Source of the DNA: Flavobacteriaceae bacterium
GTDB taxonomy: Bacteria; Bacteroidota; Bacteroidia; Flavobacteriales; Flavobacteriaceae
NCBI GenBank assembly: GCA_027490305.1
Contig: JAIXYI010000020.1
Coordinates: 1-53,596, forward strand
DNA: 53,596 nucleotides
Direction: 5' to 3'
Positions 1 through 9,169 of this stretch are shown piece after piece. Both the position numbers and the translations under genes were made by a program. Below the pieces are notes generated by a model. That model was not told where the DNA came from. It saw only the letters and a program-made list of their open reading frames with translations, and made no database searches. How positions within the stretch are numbered: the stretch's first letter is position 1; each line of letters starts with the position of its first letter.

Positions 1-114
1 CTCTTGAAAGCATAGCGGATAATTTAGTTAAATATTTGAACTTTAGACACTTAAATATACTAAATTTCCGCTTTTCTTATGCTATATTATTTGGGTTTTT
101 ATATCGAACTCACG
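1..114. other. AT-rich stretch without a recognisable gene
   Basis: This stretch is much richer in A and T than the coding DNA that follows. It begins directly after the premature stop of the truncated DUF2809 gene. No ORF, tRNA or repeat is recognisable. It may be the far side of a recombination junction that removed the rest of that gene, which is inference. Confidence 0.5.
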
Positions 115-258
115 TTAAAGTAGCATAACAACCAACGTATCCCCGAAGTAGGGACGGATGAAATGATCGTGCACGAAAAGCGCGATGGCTACTTCAATCA
201 GGAACAATGCGACCGAAGCCGCAAAATACCCGCGATGAAAGGTGAGGAAACGCGTCAC
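115..258 (-). pseudogene. Truncated DUF2809 family membrane protein
   Basis: A GTG start overlaps the stop of the upstream reductase gene by four bases (GTGA). The 47 codons read as a good N terminus of a DUF2809 membrane protein: one hydrophobic helix, then HDHFIRPYFGDTLVVMLL, which matches the conserved opening I recall for this family. Members usually run to about 120-140 residues with several helices. Here a TAA follows and the DNA beyond is AT-rich with no continuing homology in any frame. I read it as a gene that lost its 3' part, not as a short functional gene. The family's function is unknown. Confidence 0.6.
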
Positions 259-1304
259 ACGTCGTCGTAATCGACATACAGTTCAGGCGTCGTCGGATGC
301 GCCTGGCACGTCAGGATGAGTCCGTCTGCAATCTCACCGTCGGTAAGTATGGCGTTCTTTTTCATCACGGCGCCACCCGATTTTATGCGGCCCATACAAC
401 TACTACAAATCCCACCCTGGCACGAATACGGCGCGTCGGCTCCAGCCTTCAGCGCGGCATCGAGCACAGTCGTCAGTGGCGACATTTCAAAGGTCGTCTC
501 GTCGCCGTCGACCAGCACCGTGACTTTGGTGTGGGACGTACCCGACACATCGATTTTCTTTTCCGGAGCCGACGACGTAAAGAGCTCAAAATGGATGTCT
601 TTCTCTTTGACATTCTGCGATGTCAGCACCGCCGAAACCGTCCGGATCATATCTTCCGGTCCGCACAGCCAATAACCGTCGAACGTCATTTCTTTGTGTT
701 TGTTCTTCAGCACAAAGTTCACGACCGAGCGGTCGATACGGCCAAAAAGCGCGCCGTCGACTTTCGCTTCGCTGAACACATGGTGCAGGAAAAAACGGCC
801 TACGAACCGTTGTTCGAGTTCGTGCAACTGCTGGTAGAAAATGGCGGTTTCAGGCGATTTGTTGCCGTAGACCAGCACGAAACTGCTTTCCGGCTCGCCT
901 TCCAACACCGATTGCAGAATCGACATTACCGGCGTAATGCCACTTCCGGCCGCGAAGGCCACATAATTGCGTTGGCGTTCCGGGTTGGGGCGAAAGGTAA
1001 AATTTCCTTCCGGAAGGCCGACTTCCAACACATCGCCCACGCGAAGTTGTTCGTTGGCAAATTTGGAAAAGAACCCATTGCGGATGCCTTTGATGGCAAT
1101 ACGCAGTTCGCCGCTGCCGGGCGCGGAGCAAATAGAATACGCCCGGCGGATTTCCTGGCCGTCGAGCACGAGTTTTAAGTTGAGGTATTGTCCGGCGATA
1201 AAGTCATATACGTCACGGTACGTCTCCGGAACAGAGAATAAAACAGAGATGGCGTCGGGTGTCTCGCGACGGACTTCTGTGATGGGGAGTTTATAGAAAG
1301 CCAT
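255..1304 (-). CDS. Ferredoxin/flavodoxin reductase with 2Fe-2S domain (PaaE/PaaK-like)
   Basis: This is a three-domain electron-transfer flavoprotein that would pass electrons from NAD(P)H through FAD to a 2Fe-2S centre and on to a partner oxygenase. Visible in order are the FAD-binding RAYS motif, the nucleotide-binding GSGITP motif, and a C-terminal plant-type ferredoxin domain with C-x4-C-x2-C and a distal cysteine (LTCQAH). Length (349 aa) suits the phenylacetyl-CoA epoxidase reductase family. The start was placed at the internal ATG giving MAFYKL, because relatives begin there and the TAnnTTTG promoter lies just upstream. No paaABCD genes are in the window, so the partner oxygenase is unknown and a broader role is possible. 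Confidence 0.85.
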   Translation of the reverse strand: MAFYKLPITEVRRETPDAISVLFSVPETYRDVYDFIAGQYLNLKLVLDGQEIRRAYSICSAPGSGELRIAIKGIRNGFFSKFANEQLRVGDVLEVGLPEGNFTFRPNPERQRNYVAFAAGSGITPVMSILQSVLEGEPESSFVLVYGNKSPETAIFYQQLHELEQRFVGRFFLHHVFSEAKVDGALFGRIDRSVVNFVLKNKHKEMTFDGYWLCGPEDMIRTVSAVLTSQNVKEKDIHFELFTSSAPEKKIDVSGTSHTKVTVLVDGDETTFEMSPLTTVLDAALKAGADAPYSCQGGICSSCMGRIKSGGAVMKKNAILTDGEIADGLILTCQAHPTTPELYVDYDDV

Positions 1305-1319
1305 GGTCGAAATTTCATA

Positions 1320-1327
1320 CAAAGGTA
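1320..1327 (-). promoter_or_regulatory. Bacteroidota promoter (-7 element) for the ferredoxin reductase
   Basis: TACCTTTG on the minus strand with TTTG 18 bases upstream, the standard Bacteroidota housekeeping layout. It lies 15 bases before the chosen ATG at 1304, so the longer upstream reading (start at 1322) is unlikely. Confidence 0.7.
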
Positions 1328-1413
1328 CAAATTGCCCGTCGGAAACAAATTTGAAGGAGGGCTTGTAACTTTTTTGTACTTTTCAACACCAACCGCACAC
1401 AAAACAGGAACGC

Positions 1414-2886
1414 ATGATCAAAAAATTCCTCTACCTCGAATGGAAGGCCTTCATCCGGTCGGCTTCTTTCGGGACGAACCTCGCCATGAAAATCCTCATG
1501 GGCATCATGGCGCTGTATTTTACGGTGATTTTCCTCGGAGCCGGGATCGGTGGATTTTTCCTCCTTCGGGACGAAGCCGGACTCGATCCGCTCGAAACCG
1601 TCAACCGTTACCTGATTTATTACTTCATTGGCGATCTCCTTATTCGTCTCCTGTTGCAGAAAATGCCGGTGATGAACATCCGGCCCATGCTGGCGATGAA
1701 CATCCGGCGTAAAACGATTGTGCATTTTACGATTGGAAAAACCTTCCTGTCTTTCTTTACCACACTCCACCTGTTCGCCTTTGTGCCGTTCATCATCACC
1801 ATGCTCGTTCAGGGTGTTGAACCCGTAGGCGTCGTATTTTGGACGATTGCGGTTTTTGCGTTGGTGTTGTTCAACGACCTGTTGGCCATCCTGCTGAACA
1901 ACAAAGACAACCTCTTTTATGCCTTTCTCGCGCTCGTGGCAGGTTTGGCTGCCAGTCAGTACTATGGCATTTTCAACGTTACCGATTACACCGTCCACTT
2001 CTACCACGGATTCTTCCTGACACAATGGCTCTGGATTATTCCTGTGGTGCTTTTTGTGGTCACCTATCGTTTTACCTTCCGCTTCTTACGCTCGGAACTA
2101 TACCTCGACGCCGGTCTCGCCTCGAAACAGGAAGTAGCGTCAGTCGAGAACTTTACCTGGCTGAACCGATTCGGCAAACTGGGCACCTTCCTCAAAAACG
2201 ACATCAAACTGATCAAACGGAACAAGCGTTCGAAAGGCACCATCTTCGCCAGCATCATGTTCCTTTTTTACGGACTGCTGTTCTACACCGGCTCTATCGA
2301 GGCGTATAACAACACCTTTATGCACATGTTCGCCGGTATTTTTGTCAGCGGTGGCTTCCTGTTTACGTTTGGCCAGTTTGTGCCGAGTTGGGACAGCGCC
2401 TATTATCCGCTGATGATGACACAGAACATCCCGTATCGCGAATACCTGCGGTCGAAATGGTTCCTGATTGTGGTGGCGACGGGTGTGTCTGCGATCCTGG
2501 CGTCGTTCTACATTTACTTCGGCTGGCAGATTTATCGTATGATCCTGATTGGGGCGATTTATAATATTGGTGTCAACTCGCATCTGGTGTTGCTCGGCGG
2601 GGCATTTACCAAAACACCCATCGACCTGGCCTCGACCAAAGGGGCGTTCGGGAACAACAAGAGTTTCAACGTCAAGACGATGTTGATTTCCATCCCGAAA
2701 TTGCTGGTGCCGGTATTGCTGTATGGAATCGGCAACATGATGGCAGGTGAAACTGCTGCGTTGGTGCTCGTGGGCGCCGTGGGCGTGGTTGGCTTCCTGA
2801 TGCGCAACTGGGTCTTCTCACAAATCGAGAAAATATACAAGAGAGAAAAATATTCGACGTTGGACGCTTACAAGCAAAAGAATTAA
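1414..2886 (+). CDS. DUF5687 family ABC-2-type membrane protein (permease)
   Basis: This 490-residue protein is very hydrophobic. Roughly ten to twelve membrane segments are visible, with a polar cytoplasmic stretch near the middle (KNDIKLIKRNKRSKG). The N terminus (KFLYLEWKAFIRS) is typical of Bacteroidetes DUF5687 proteins, which I take to be ABC-2-type permeases. An ATPase gene follows three bases downstream, so the two probably form one exporter. Substrate is not readable from sequence. Confidence 0.8.
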   Translation: MIKKFLYLEWKAFIRSASFGTNLAMKILMGIMALYFTVIFLGAGIGGFFLLRDEAGLDPLETVNRYLIYYFIGDLLIRLLLQKMPVMNIRPMLAMNIRRKTIVHFTIGKTFLSFFTTLHLFAFVPFIITMLVQGVEPVGVVFWTIAVFALVLFNDLLAILLNNKDNLFYAFLALVAGLAASQYYGIFNVTDYTVHFYHGFFLTQWLWIIPVVLFVVTYRFTFRFLRSELYLDAGLASKQEVASVENFTWLNRFGKLGTFLKNDIKLIKRNKRSKGTIFASIMFLFYGLLFYTGSIEAYNNTFMHMFAGIFVSGGFLFTFGQFVPSWDSAYYPLMMTQNIPYREYLRSKWFLIVVATGVSAILASFYIYFGWQIYRMILIGAIYNIGVNSHLVLLGGAFTKTPIDLASTKGAFGNNKSFNVKTMLISIPKLLVPVLLYGIGNMMAGETAALVLVGAVGVVGFLMRNWVFSQIEKIYKREKYSTLDAYKQKN

Positions 2887-2889
2887 AAC

Positions 2890-3585
2890 ATGATACAGGT
2901 ACGCAATCTTAGTAAAGTATATGACGGAGTACGGGTGCTGAACATTCCGGAACTCGACATCCGGGAAGGCGAAAGCTTCGGACTCGTGGGCAATAACGGC
3001 GCCGGTAAAACGACGTTTTTCAGCCTGTTGCTCGACTTGATTAGTCCGACGTCCGGTCATATCGACAACCGAAACGTGACAGTCGATAAAAGCGAAGACT
3101 GGAAACCGTTTACCGCTTCCTTTCTCGATGAAAGTTTCCTCATCGGATACCTGACAGCCGAAGAGTACTTCTATTTCGTGGGTGAATTGCGCGGACAGAA
3201 CAAAGCCGATGTCGATGCGCTTTTGGCGAAACACGAAGAATTCTTCAACGGCGAAATCCTGAATACCAAAAAATACATCCGCGATTTCTCGAAAGGCAAC
3301 CAAAAGAAAATCGGCATCATTGCAACCCTTATCGGAAGCCCGAAAGTGATCGTATTGGATGAACCTTTCGCCAACCTCGATCCGACGACACAGTTCCGCC
3401 TGAAGAAAATCATCAAAGAACTGGCCGATGATCCTACCGTTACTGTTTTGGTATCAAGCCACGACCTGAACCATACCGTTGAGGTAAGCGATCGTATCGT
3501 GGCCATGCACAAGGGTGAAATCGTCAAAGACATCGTAACGTCAGAGGAAACCCTTCGCGAACTTGAGGCCTTTTTCGCCGTCTAA
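2890..3585 (+). CDS. ABC transporter ATP-binding protein
   Basis: A complete 231-residue nucleotide-binding subunit. The Walker A motif GNNGAGKT is at residues 34-41, followed by an ABC signature-like FSKGNQKK, Walker B with VIVLDEP, a D-loop (ANLDP) and the H-loop histidine in SSHDLNH. It is three bases behind the DUF5687 permease and is surely its energising partner. The signature FSKGNQKK departs from classical LSGGQ but is common in ABC-2 exporter ATPases. Substrate unknown. Confidence 0.9.
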   Translation: MIQVRNLSKVYDGVRVLNIPELDIREGESFGLVGNNGAGKTTFFSLLLDLISPTSGHIDNRNVTVDKSEDWKPFTASFLDESFLIGYLTAEEYFYFVGELRGQNKADVDALLAKHEEFFNGEILNTKKYIRDFSKGNQKKIGIIATLIGSPKVIVLDEPFANLDPTTQFRLKKIIKELADDPTVTVLVSSHDLNHTVEVSDRIVAMHKGEIVKDIVTSEETLRELEAFFAV

Positions 3586-3683
3586 GCATAGGGCAAGCCG
3601 AAAAACGGGCGCTTACTACCCCATTTTCCGAAAAGAAGCGTATTTTTACCCGTTAGTATACTAAAGACGGCATTTGCCAGTTA

Positions 3684-6611
3684 ATGGATAAAAACGCTTC
3701 TGATTTGACTACCAATATATTGCGGACGGCCGCTGGGTTGTTTGCGCTACTGCTTTTCGTTACGGCCTGTTCTACCCGTAAAGATCGTTTTGTGAACCGG
3801 CAATGGCAGGCGCTCAACACGAAATACAATGTCATGTATAATGGGAACGTGGCCTATGAAAAAGGCCTTTTGGATATCCGCGACAAATACAACGACAATT
3901 TCTGGGAAGTGCTTCCCATCGAACGGATGACGCCTAGAACCGAAGAGGTAAAGGCGGGACAGCAGGCGGAATTGAACGCCAATTTCCAGCGCGCGGAAGA
4001 GAAAGCGACCAAGGCCATCCAGAAGCGCTCGATGAACATCGAAGGCCGTGAGCGCAACCCGCAGATGGACGAAGCCCACCTTCTCTTGGGCAAGTCGCGC
4101 TACTACGACAATCGCTTTGTGCCGGCACTCGAAGCCTTCAACTACATCCTGTATAAATATCCCGAAAGCGATAAAATTTACGAGGCGAAGATTTGGCGGG
4201 AACGCACCAATATGCGTCTAGACAACGACCAGGTGGCAGTCAACAACCTGACCAAGCTTTTGGGTGAAATCAAACTGAAAGACCAGGTTTTTGCCGATGC
4301 CAATGCCACGCTCGCCCAGGCGTTCCTGAATCTGGAGCAGCGCGACAGTGCGTTGGTAAAACTCAATACGGCGCTGAAATACACCGAAATCAACGAAGAG
4401 AAAGCGCGCTACCACTTCATCCTGGGGCAACTATACGAAGACCAGAAAGAGAAAGACAGCGCCTACAAGCATTACCAGGCCGTAATCGACATGAAGCGGA
4501 AGTCGCCGCGGAAATACGTCATCGAGGCGCATGCCCGTCAGGCCCGTCAATTCGATTATGTCAAAGGCGATACATTGGCGTTTTTGGAGAAGTATAAGGA
4601 GTTGTTGGAAGACCGTGAGAACCGTCCGTTCCTCGATGTCCTCAATCACCAGATGGCATTGTATCATGACGCGCGGAAAAATTATCCGGCAGCCGTCAAA
4701 TTCTATAACAAGTCGATTGAGAAGCGTACGAAAGACGATTACCTCACAGCTTCGAATTACCGGAACATCGCACAGATTAAATTCAACACGGCGAAATACC
4801 AGGACGCCGGACTGTATTACGACAGTACGATGACTTACCTGAATCCGAAGACACGCGAGTTCAAGGCCATCAAGAAGAAACGCGACAACCTGGCGGATGT
4901 CATCAAGTACGAGGCGATTGCACAACGCAACGACAGCATCCTCAATGTCACGTCGCTTTCGACCAATGATCGCAAGGAGTTCTACGAAGCCTATATCGCC
5001 AAACTCAAAAAAGCCGACGAGGCCAAAGCCAAGCTCGAAAAAGAAAAACAGGAGCGCCTCGAACGCGAGAACCGCGCTGCCGATAACGACGATATCGAAC
5101 GGGCCGACGGGAAGGCCATCGTAGCGACGGTAAAAGACGATCCTAAGAGCAAGGTGAGTCCGGTTAAGACGACCGGCGGAACGAGTGCGGGCAACAGCAC
5201 CTTTTATTTCTATAACCCGCAAACCGTAGCCTTTGGCAAACTCGAATTCCGCAAAAAATGGGGTTCCCGCGCGCTGAAGCCTAACTGGCGCTTGTCAGCC
5301 CTCAAGCAGGCAGATGAGAAAGCCGACGAGTTATTGACCGATTCGACGGCGATTACCGCTGCACGCGATCCGAAAGGGAAAACGACGGAAGCCGTGCCGG
5401 AGAAATACACGACAGATTTTTACCTCAAACAACTGCCTTCCGACAAAAAAGTACTTGACAGCCTGGCCGTCGAGCGCAATTTCGCGTACTACCAGTTAGG
5501 CGTTATTTATAAGGAGAAGTTCAAGGAGTATAAACTAGCCGCCGACAAACTCGAACAATTGCTGGGTAACAAGCCGGAAGAGCGACTGGTGCTGCCGACT
5601 TACTACCACCTCTTCAAGATTTACGAAATCATCGACAAGAACAAGGCAGCGGCGATGAAAAACCGGATTGCGACCGAATACCCCGACTCGCGATACGCAC
5701 AAATCCTGACCAACCCGACCGAGGCCGCCACAAGTGACCAATCGCCGGAAGCGGTATACGACCGACTTTTTGCGATGTATAAGAAGGAAGAATACCGCGC
5801 CCTTTTGCCTCAGGTGGAAGCGGCCGTCACACAGTTCACCGGTGAAGAGATCGTGCCGAAGATGGAACTATTGAAAGCCCGCGTGGCCGGAAAGATAAAA
5901 GGTTTGAAAGAGTATAAATCGAACCTGAATTTCCTCGCCTTGAATTATCCGAATGCAGAAGAAGGGAAGGAAGCCGAGAGATTACTTGGGCGGGATGTGG
6001 CCATGCTGGAAGCGCGCAAGTACTATGCCGCCAAACCCGAAAGCTGGAAGATACTCTATAAGATAAGCGCTACCGACACACCCGAAATCAAAAAGCTGGT
6101 CGGATTGCTCACGACGTTTACGGATGAACGCACCACTGAGCGCCTGAAACTGTCACGCGACCTGTTTACGATGGAAGACGACTTCCTCGTGATACACGGC
6201 ATCCCGAGTGAGCAGAAAGCGAAAGACATCGCCACCATCCTGCGCGACTACAAAGACTACCAGGTCAAAGTGGAAAGTGTCGTCATCTCGAATGAGAACT
6301 ACATCGTATTGCAGGCCAATAAAAACCTGGAGGAGTACCTGAAAACGCCACCAAGCGATCCGTTGCCAGAACCGACCTACGCGCCCGAGAAACAGATCGT
6401 GCAGCCAAAAGACAAGTTACCGGGAAAGCGGCAGGAAAAACGCGACGCTTCGAAAGCCTCGGGAACGCGACCACCCGGAATGCCGGTGCCGCCGAACGAA
6501 AAAGACGAACCATCCGCCGGATCTAAAATGGCGCCAGGTAAAGGCAGCAACAACGGCTCACTCGACAAGTCGGCCGACAAAGGAAAAGCACAGCCACAAA
6601 AACGCCCGTAG
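3684..6611 (+). CDS. sprE: Type IX secretion/gliding lipoprotein SprE (PorW family)
   Basis: A 975-residue TPR lipoprotein. The signal peptide ends in the lipobox FVTAC; the mature protein starts CSTRKDRFVNRQWQALNTKYN and has repeated TPR-like helix pairs (for example LLGKSRYYDNRFVPALEAFNYILYK, split here for brevity into its first and second helices). In Flavobacterium johnsoniae and Porphyromonas gingivalis this family (SprE/PorW) is needed for type IX protein secretion and gliding. A low-complexity, Lys/Pro/Gly-rich tail occupies the last 70 or so residues. Bactofilin starts two bases after the stop. Identification rests on the N-terminal signature and overall build. Confidence 0.8.
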   Translation: MDKNASDLTTNILRTAAGLFALLLFVTACSTRKDRFVNRQWQALNTKYNVMYNGNVAYEKGLLDIRDKYNDNFWEVLPIERMTPRTEEVKAGQQAELNANFQRAEEKATKAIQKRSMNIEGRERNPQMDEAHLLLGKSRYYDNRFVPALEAFNYILYKYPESDKIYEAKIWRERTNMRLDNDQVAVNNLTKLLGEIKLKDQVFADANATLAQAFLNLEQRDSALVKLNTALKYTEINEEKARYHFILGQLYEDQKEKDSAYKHYQAVIDMKRKSPRKYVIEAHARQARQFDYVKGDTLAFLEKYKELLEDRENRPFLDVLNHQMALYHDARKNYPAAVKFYNKSIEKRTKDDYLTASNYRNIAQIKFNTAKYQDAGLYYDSTMTYLNPKTREFKAIKKKRDNLADVIKYEAIAQRNDSILNVTSLSTNDRKEFYEAYIAKLKKADEAKAKLEKEKQERLERENRAADNDDIERADGKAIVATVKDDPKSKVSPVKTTGGTSAGNSTFYFYNPQTVAFGKLEFRKKWGSRALKPNWRLSALKQADEKADELLTDSTAITAARDPKGKTTEAVPEKYTTDFYLKQLPSDKKVLDSLAVERNFAYYQLGVIYKEKFKEYKLAADKLEQLLGNKPEERLVLPTYYHLFKIYEIIDKNKAAAMKNRIATEYPDSRYAQILTNPTEAATSDQSPEAVYDRLFAMYKKEEYRALLPQVEAAVTQFTGEEIVPKMELLKARVAGKIKGLKEYKSNLNFLALNYPNAEEGKEAERLLGRDVAMLEARKYYAAKPESWKILYKISATDTPEIKKLVGLLTTFTDERTTERLKLSRDLFTMEDDFLVIHGIPSEQKAKDIATILRDYKDYQVKVESVVISNENYIVLQANKNLEEYLKTPPSDPLPEPTYAPEKQIVQPKDKLPGKRQEKRDASKASGTRPPGMPVPPNEKDEPSAGSKMAPGKGSNNGSLDKSADKGKAQPQKRP

Positions 6612-6613
6612 CC

Positions 6614-7015
6614 ATGTTTGAAAAAAGCCAGAAGTCGTATACGGACCTCCTCGGAAAAACCAACCGGATCGTCGAAGGCACGCAGATTCGGGGCGACATC
6701 GTTTCGCAGGCCGACTTCCGTCTTGACGGCGAACTGGTCGGCAATTTTTCAAGTAAAGGAAAAATCGTAATCGGTCCGGCGGGCAGCGTCACGGGCGACA
6801 TCACCTGTAAGAATGCCGATATCGAAGGACGTTTCAAAGGGAAGATACTGGTGGCCGAAACCCTTAACATCAAAGCCAAGGCGTCAATACAGGGCGAGGT
6901 TGTGTGCGCCAAACTGTCGGTAGAACCCGGGGCCGATTTCAGCGCCAGTTGTGAAATGCGCCAGCTTAAAACCCCACTTGCCGATGGAGCCGGAGAAGAA
7001 AAAAAACCGCAATAA
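6614..7015 (+). CDS. Bactofilin (polymer-forming cytoskeletal protein)
   Basis: A 133-residue protein whose central part is a right-handed beta-helix of short repeats (for example IRGDIVSQADFRLDGEL, GSVTGDITCKNADIEGRF), the mark of bactofilins. These proteins self-assemble into filaments without nucleotide and often organise cell-wall or membrane machinery. The gene is two bases after sprE and its end overlaps the AtpZ/AtpI-like start by 32 bases, so sprE, bactofilin and the atp genes may be co-transcribed. Its role next to a secretion lipoprotein is open. Confidence 0.85.
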   Translation: MFEKSQKSYTDLLGKTNRIVEGTQIRGDIVSQADFRLDGELVGNFSSKGKIVIGPAGSVTGDITCKNADIEGRFKGKILVAETLNIKAKASIQGEVVCAKLSVEPGADFSASCEMRQLKTPLADGAGEEKKPQ

Positions 7016-7205
7016 GTGGTTAGAGCTTTTGAGCATTCCCGCGCAAATGGGCGCAGTTATCTTTCTGTTTTCGTGGTGCGGCGGATGGCTTGACCGCGAA
7101 CACCCACATCCGACCATCGATTACCGGGTAGTGTTGACGCTGATTGGCGTGGCCGTATCGATGACGAGCGTCATCCTACAGGTAAACCGGATGAACCGAA
7201 AATGA
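6984..7205 (+). CDS. AtpZ/AtpI family protein
   Basis: A 73-residue membrane protein with two hydrophobic segments (around LSIPAQMGAVIFLFSW and VVLTLIGVAVSMTSVIL) after a charged, lysine-rich start. Small two-helix proteins of this family sit at the head of atp operons and are linked to assembly of the c-ring or to ion supply. I chose the ATG giving MEPEKKKN; a longer reading from 6951 overlaps bactofilin by more and adds no conserved residues. It overlaps the next gene by four bases. Confidence 0.75.
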   Translation: MEPEKKKNRNKWLELLSIPAQMGAVIFLFSWCGGWLDREHPHPTIDYRVVLTLIGVAVSMTSVILQVNRMNRK

Positions 7206-7588
7206 AGGAAGCAGGCATCACATTTTTGTGTTTTCTCATCATTGTCGGCATTTGCTTCGCCGCACATACAGCATTAGCCACGCTTTTCGATTGGCAGGCG
7301 ATAAACGTACCTGTGTCGCTGGCGCAAAGCTACCTGCTCTTTTCATTGGGTTCAGTGCTGGTTTTGACCGTGGTACATATTGTATACGAACGCAATAAAG
7401 ACATAGTCGGGATGTCGTTTTTGCTGGTGACGATGGTAAAATTTATCCTTGCCGGAATCATAGGCCGACCGCTTTGGTCGGGAGACGGCGGCAGTCGGAT
7501 GGCACAATGGAATTTCCTGGCGCTCTTCCTTCTCTTTTTGGCAATAGAGACCGTCCTGACAATTAGGATTTTAAACAAAAAACAATAA
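7202..7588 (+). CDS. DUF6168-like four-helix membrane protein
   Basis: 128 residues with four hydrophobic stretches and almost no soluble domain. It overlaps the preceding AtpZ/AtpI-like gene by four bases (ATGA) and stands just ahead of atpB. Position and build match a small membrane protein (DUF6168) that I recall preceding atpB in Flavobacteria. An AtpI-like assembly role is plausible from context only. Confidence 0.6.
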   Translation: MKEAGITFLCFLIIVGICFAAHTALATLFDWQAINVPVSLAQSYLLFSLGSVLVLTVVHIVYERNKDIVGMSFLLVTMVKFILAGIIGRPLWSGDGGSRMAQWNFLALFLLFLAIETVLTIRILNKKQ

Positions 7589-7656
7589 AACAGCAGGGAT
7601 TCTGCAGAAAGCTCCGAAAAAAAGTTTTTTCCGTTTTTTTTACGACAGAAATCGCA

Positions 7657-7664
7657 TACCTTTG
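7657..7664 (+). promoter_or_regulatory. Promoter (-7 element) before atpB
   Basis: TACCTTTG 40 bases upstream of the atpB ATG, after a T-rich tract. No clear TTG at -33, but the -7 element is a perfect match. It suggests that atpBEFHAG can be transcribed independently of the upstream sprE-bactofilin genes. Confidence 0.6.
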
Positions 7665-7704
7665 CACCAAATTTCAAGAACCTTAGAATTTAAGTGCAAG
7701 AGAT

Positions 7705-8859
7705 ATGGTGATTTCCGGAAAACCGCTTCGATTTTTAGGATTACTTCTGATCGCGCTTCTCCCTTTAAAAGGACTTTCCCAGCATGCCGTTGACTCGGTT
7801 ACGGTTGGTGATACGAAAGTGACAACAGAGGTAGAAGGCAATGAGGCAACCACCGTTGTTTCAGAAGAAGACAAGAAGGCAAACGAGCGCGACGAGTTTA
7901 TTCAACACCACGTTCTTGACTCCCACGATTTTACCCTTTTCTCATACGGAGAAGAAGGTCATCAAAAGCACTTCGGGTTCCCACTACCGGTCATTCTTTG
8001 GGATGGCGGTCTGCACGTTTTCATGTCGTCTGCATTTGAACATGAAACGGCGGTAGCCGAAAGCAATGGCAACTATTATAAGATTCACCATGGTGTGATC
8101 TACAAAACGGATGCATCCGGTGAGATTCATACCGATGAAAAAGGCCATGCACACAATGAAAAACCACTCGATTTTTCCATCACGAAAAACGTCTTTATGA
8201 TTTTGGTGGTCGGCTTCATCATGTTGTGGTTGTTTTCGTCTCTTGCCCGTTCCTACAAAAAGAACGGTGGTATCGCGTCTGGAGCAGGTCGTTTCATGGA
8301 GCCACTGATTCTCTACATCCGTGACGAGATCGCGATTCCGAACATCGGCGAGAAGCACTATAAAAAATACATGAGCCACCTGTTGACGATTTTCTTCTTC
8401 GTGTGGTTCCTGAATATGTTCGGCCTGACACCGCTGGGGGTAAACGTAACGGGTAATATCACCATTACAGCAGCCCTTGCCATCCTCACGTATGTGATCA
8501 CAACGACAACGGCCAAGAAAGATTATTGGAAACACATTTTCTGGATGCCGGGTGTTCCCTATCCAATGCGTGTCATTCTGGCACCGATCGAATTACTGGG
8601 CACCATCATCAAACCGTTTTCATTGATGATCCGTCTTTACGCCAATATGTTGGCCGGTCACTTTGTACTGATGGCCATCATCGCGCTCATGTATGCGGCC
8701 AGCCACCCGGTTGGAAGTCCACTGGCATTCGTGTTGGCTTTCGTACTTTCATTGCTTGAAATTCTTGTGGCATTGCTACAGGCGTATATCTTCACCATGC
8801 TGTCGGCCCTCTATTTTGGATCGGCCAGTGAAGAGCACGCCCATGATGACCACCACTAA
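7705..8859 (+). CDS. atpB: F-type ATP synthase subunit a
   Basis: The 384-residue proton-channel subunit of the Fo sector. The N terminus has a cleavable-looking signal (ending GLSQ) followed by a His- and acid-rich periplasmic region of about 130 residues, an extension common in Bacteroidota AtpB. The C-terminal half has the membrane helices including IKPFSLMIRLYANMLAGH, which holds the conserved arginine that faces the c-ring. A His-rich tail (SEEHAHDDHH) ends the protein. First gene of the atpBEFHAG cluster. Confidence 0.95.
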   Translation: MVISGKPLRFLGLLLIALLPLKGLSQHAVDSVTVGDTKVTTEVEGNEATTVVSEEDKKANERDEFIQHHVLDSHDFTLFSYGEEGHQKHFGFPLPVILWDGGLHVFMSSAFEHETAVAESNGNYYKIHHGVIYKTDASGEIHTDEKGHAHNEKPLDFSITKNVFMILVVGFIMLWLFSSLARSYKKNGGIASGAGRFMEPLILYIRDEIAIPNIGEKHYKKYMSHLLTIFFFVWFLNMFGLTPLGVNVTGNITITAALAILTYVITTTTAKKDYWKHIFWMPGVPYPMRVILAPIELLGTIIKPFSLMIRLYANMLAGHFVLMAIIALMYAASHPVGSPLAFVLAFVLSLLEILVALLQAYIFTMLSALYFGSASEEHAHDDHH

Positions 8860-8889
8860 TATGAGTTGTTTAATTTAATATATAAGAGT

Positions 8890-9084
8890 ATGACTATTCC
8901 AACTATGGTAGGTGCAGGCCTTATCGTTATCGGTGCCGGTATGGGTATTGGTAAAATCGGTGGTTCTGCAATGGAGGCAATCGCCCGTCAGCCGGAAGCT
9001 TCTGGTAAAATCCAGACAGCGATGCTGATCGCAGCGGCGCTTATTGAAGGTATTGGTTTTGCTGCCCTTTTCGGCGTAAAATAA
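8890..9084 (+). CDS. atpE: F-type ATP synthase subunit c
   Basis: A 64-residue hairpin of two membrane helices. The glycine-rich first helix (VIGAGMGIGKIGG) is joined by the polar RQP loop (residues 33-35) to the second helix, with the ion-binding carboxylate at Glu53 in AALIEGIGF. The start was set at ATG 8890 (MTIPTMVG), matching the usual length; an upstream ATG at 8866 would add eight non-conserved residues. It forms the rotor ring of Fo. Confidence 0.95.
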   Translation: MTIPTMVGAGLIVIGAGMGIGKIGGSAMEAIARQPEASGKIQTAMLIAAALIEGIGFAALFGVK

Positions 9085-9169
9085 TCCTTGATGAAGAGGA
9101 TGGCCGTAACGGTTGGTTACGGCCCCCACTTCACTAAATTAAACACGAATATCATTAAAATACACCGAA

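Noticed and set aside
297..1178. A 293-codon plus-strand frame opposite the ferredoxin reductase
   Set aside because: Antisense shadow; the reductase on the minus strand has all family motifs and a promoter.
1315..2025. A 236-codon minus-strand frame opposite the DUF5687 gene
   Set aside because: Hydrophilic mirror of a membrane-protein gene; no domain and no promoter.
4431..5222. A 263-codon minus-strand frame opposite sprE
   Set aside because: Antisense shadow with repetitive Phe/Val/Leu composition caused by the Lys/Glu-rich sprE coding strand.
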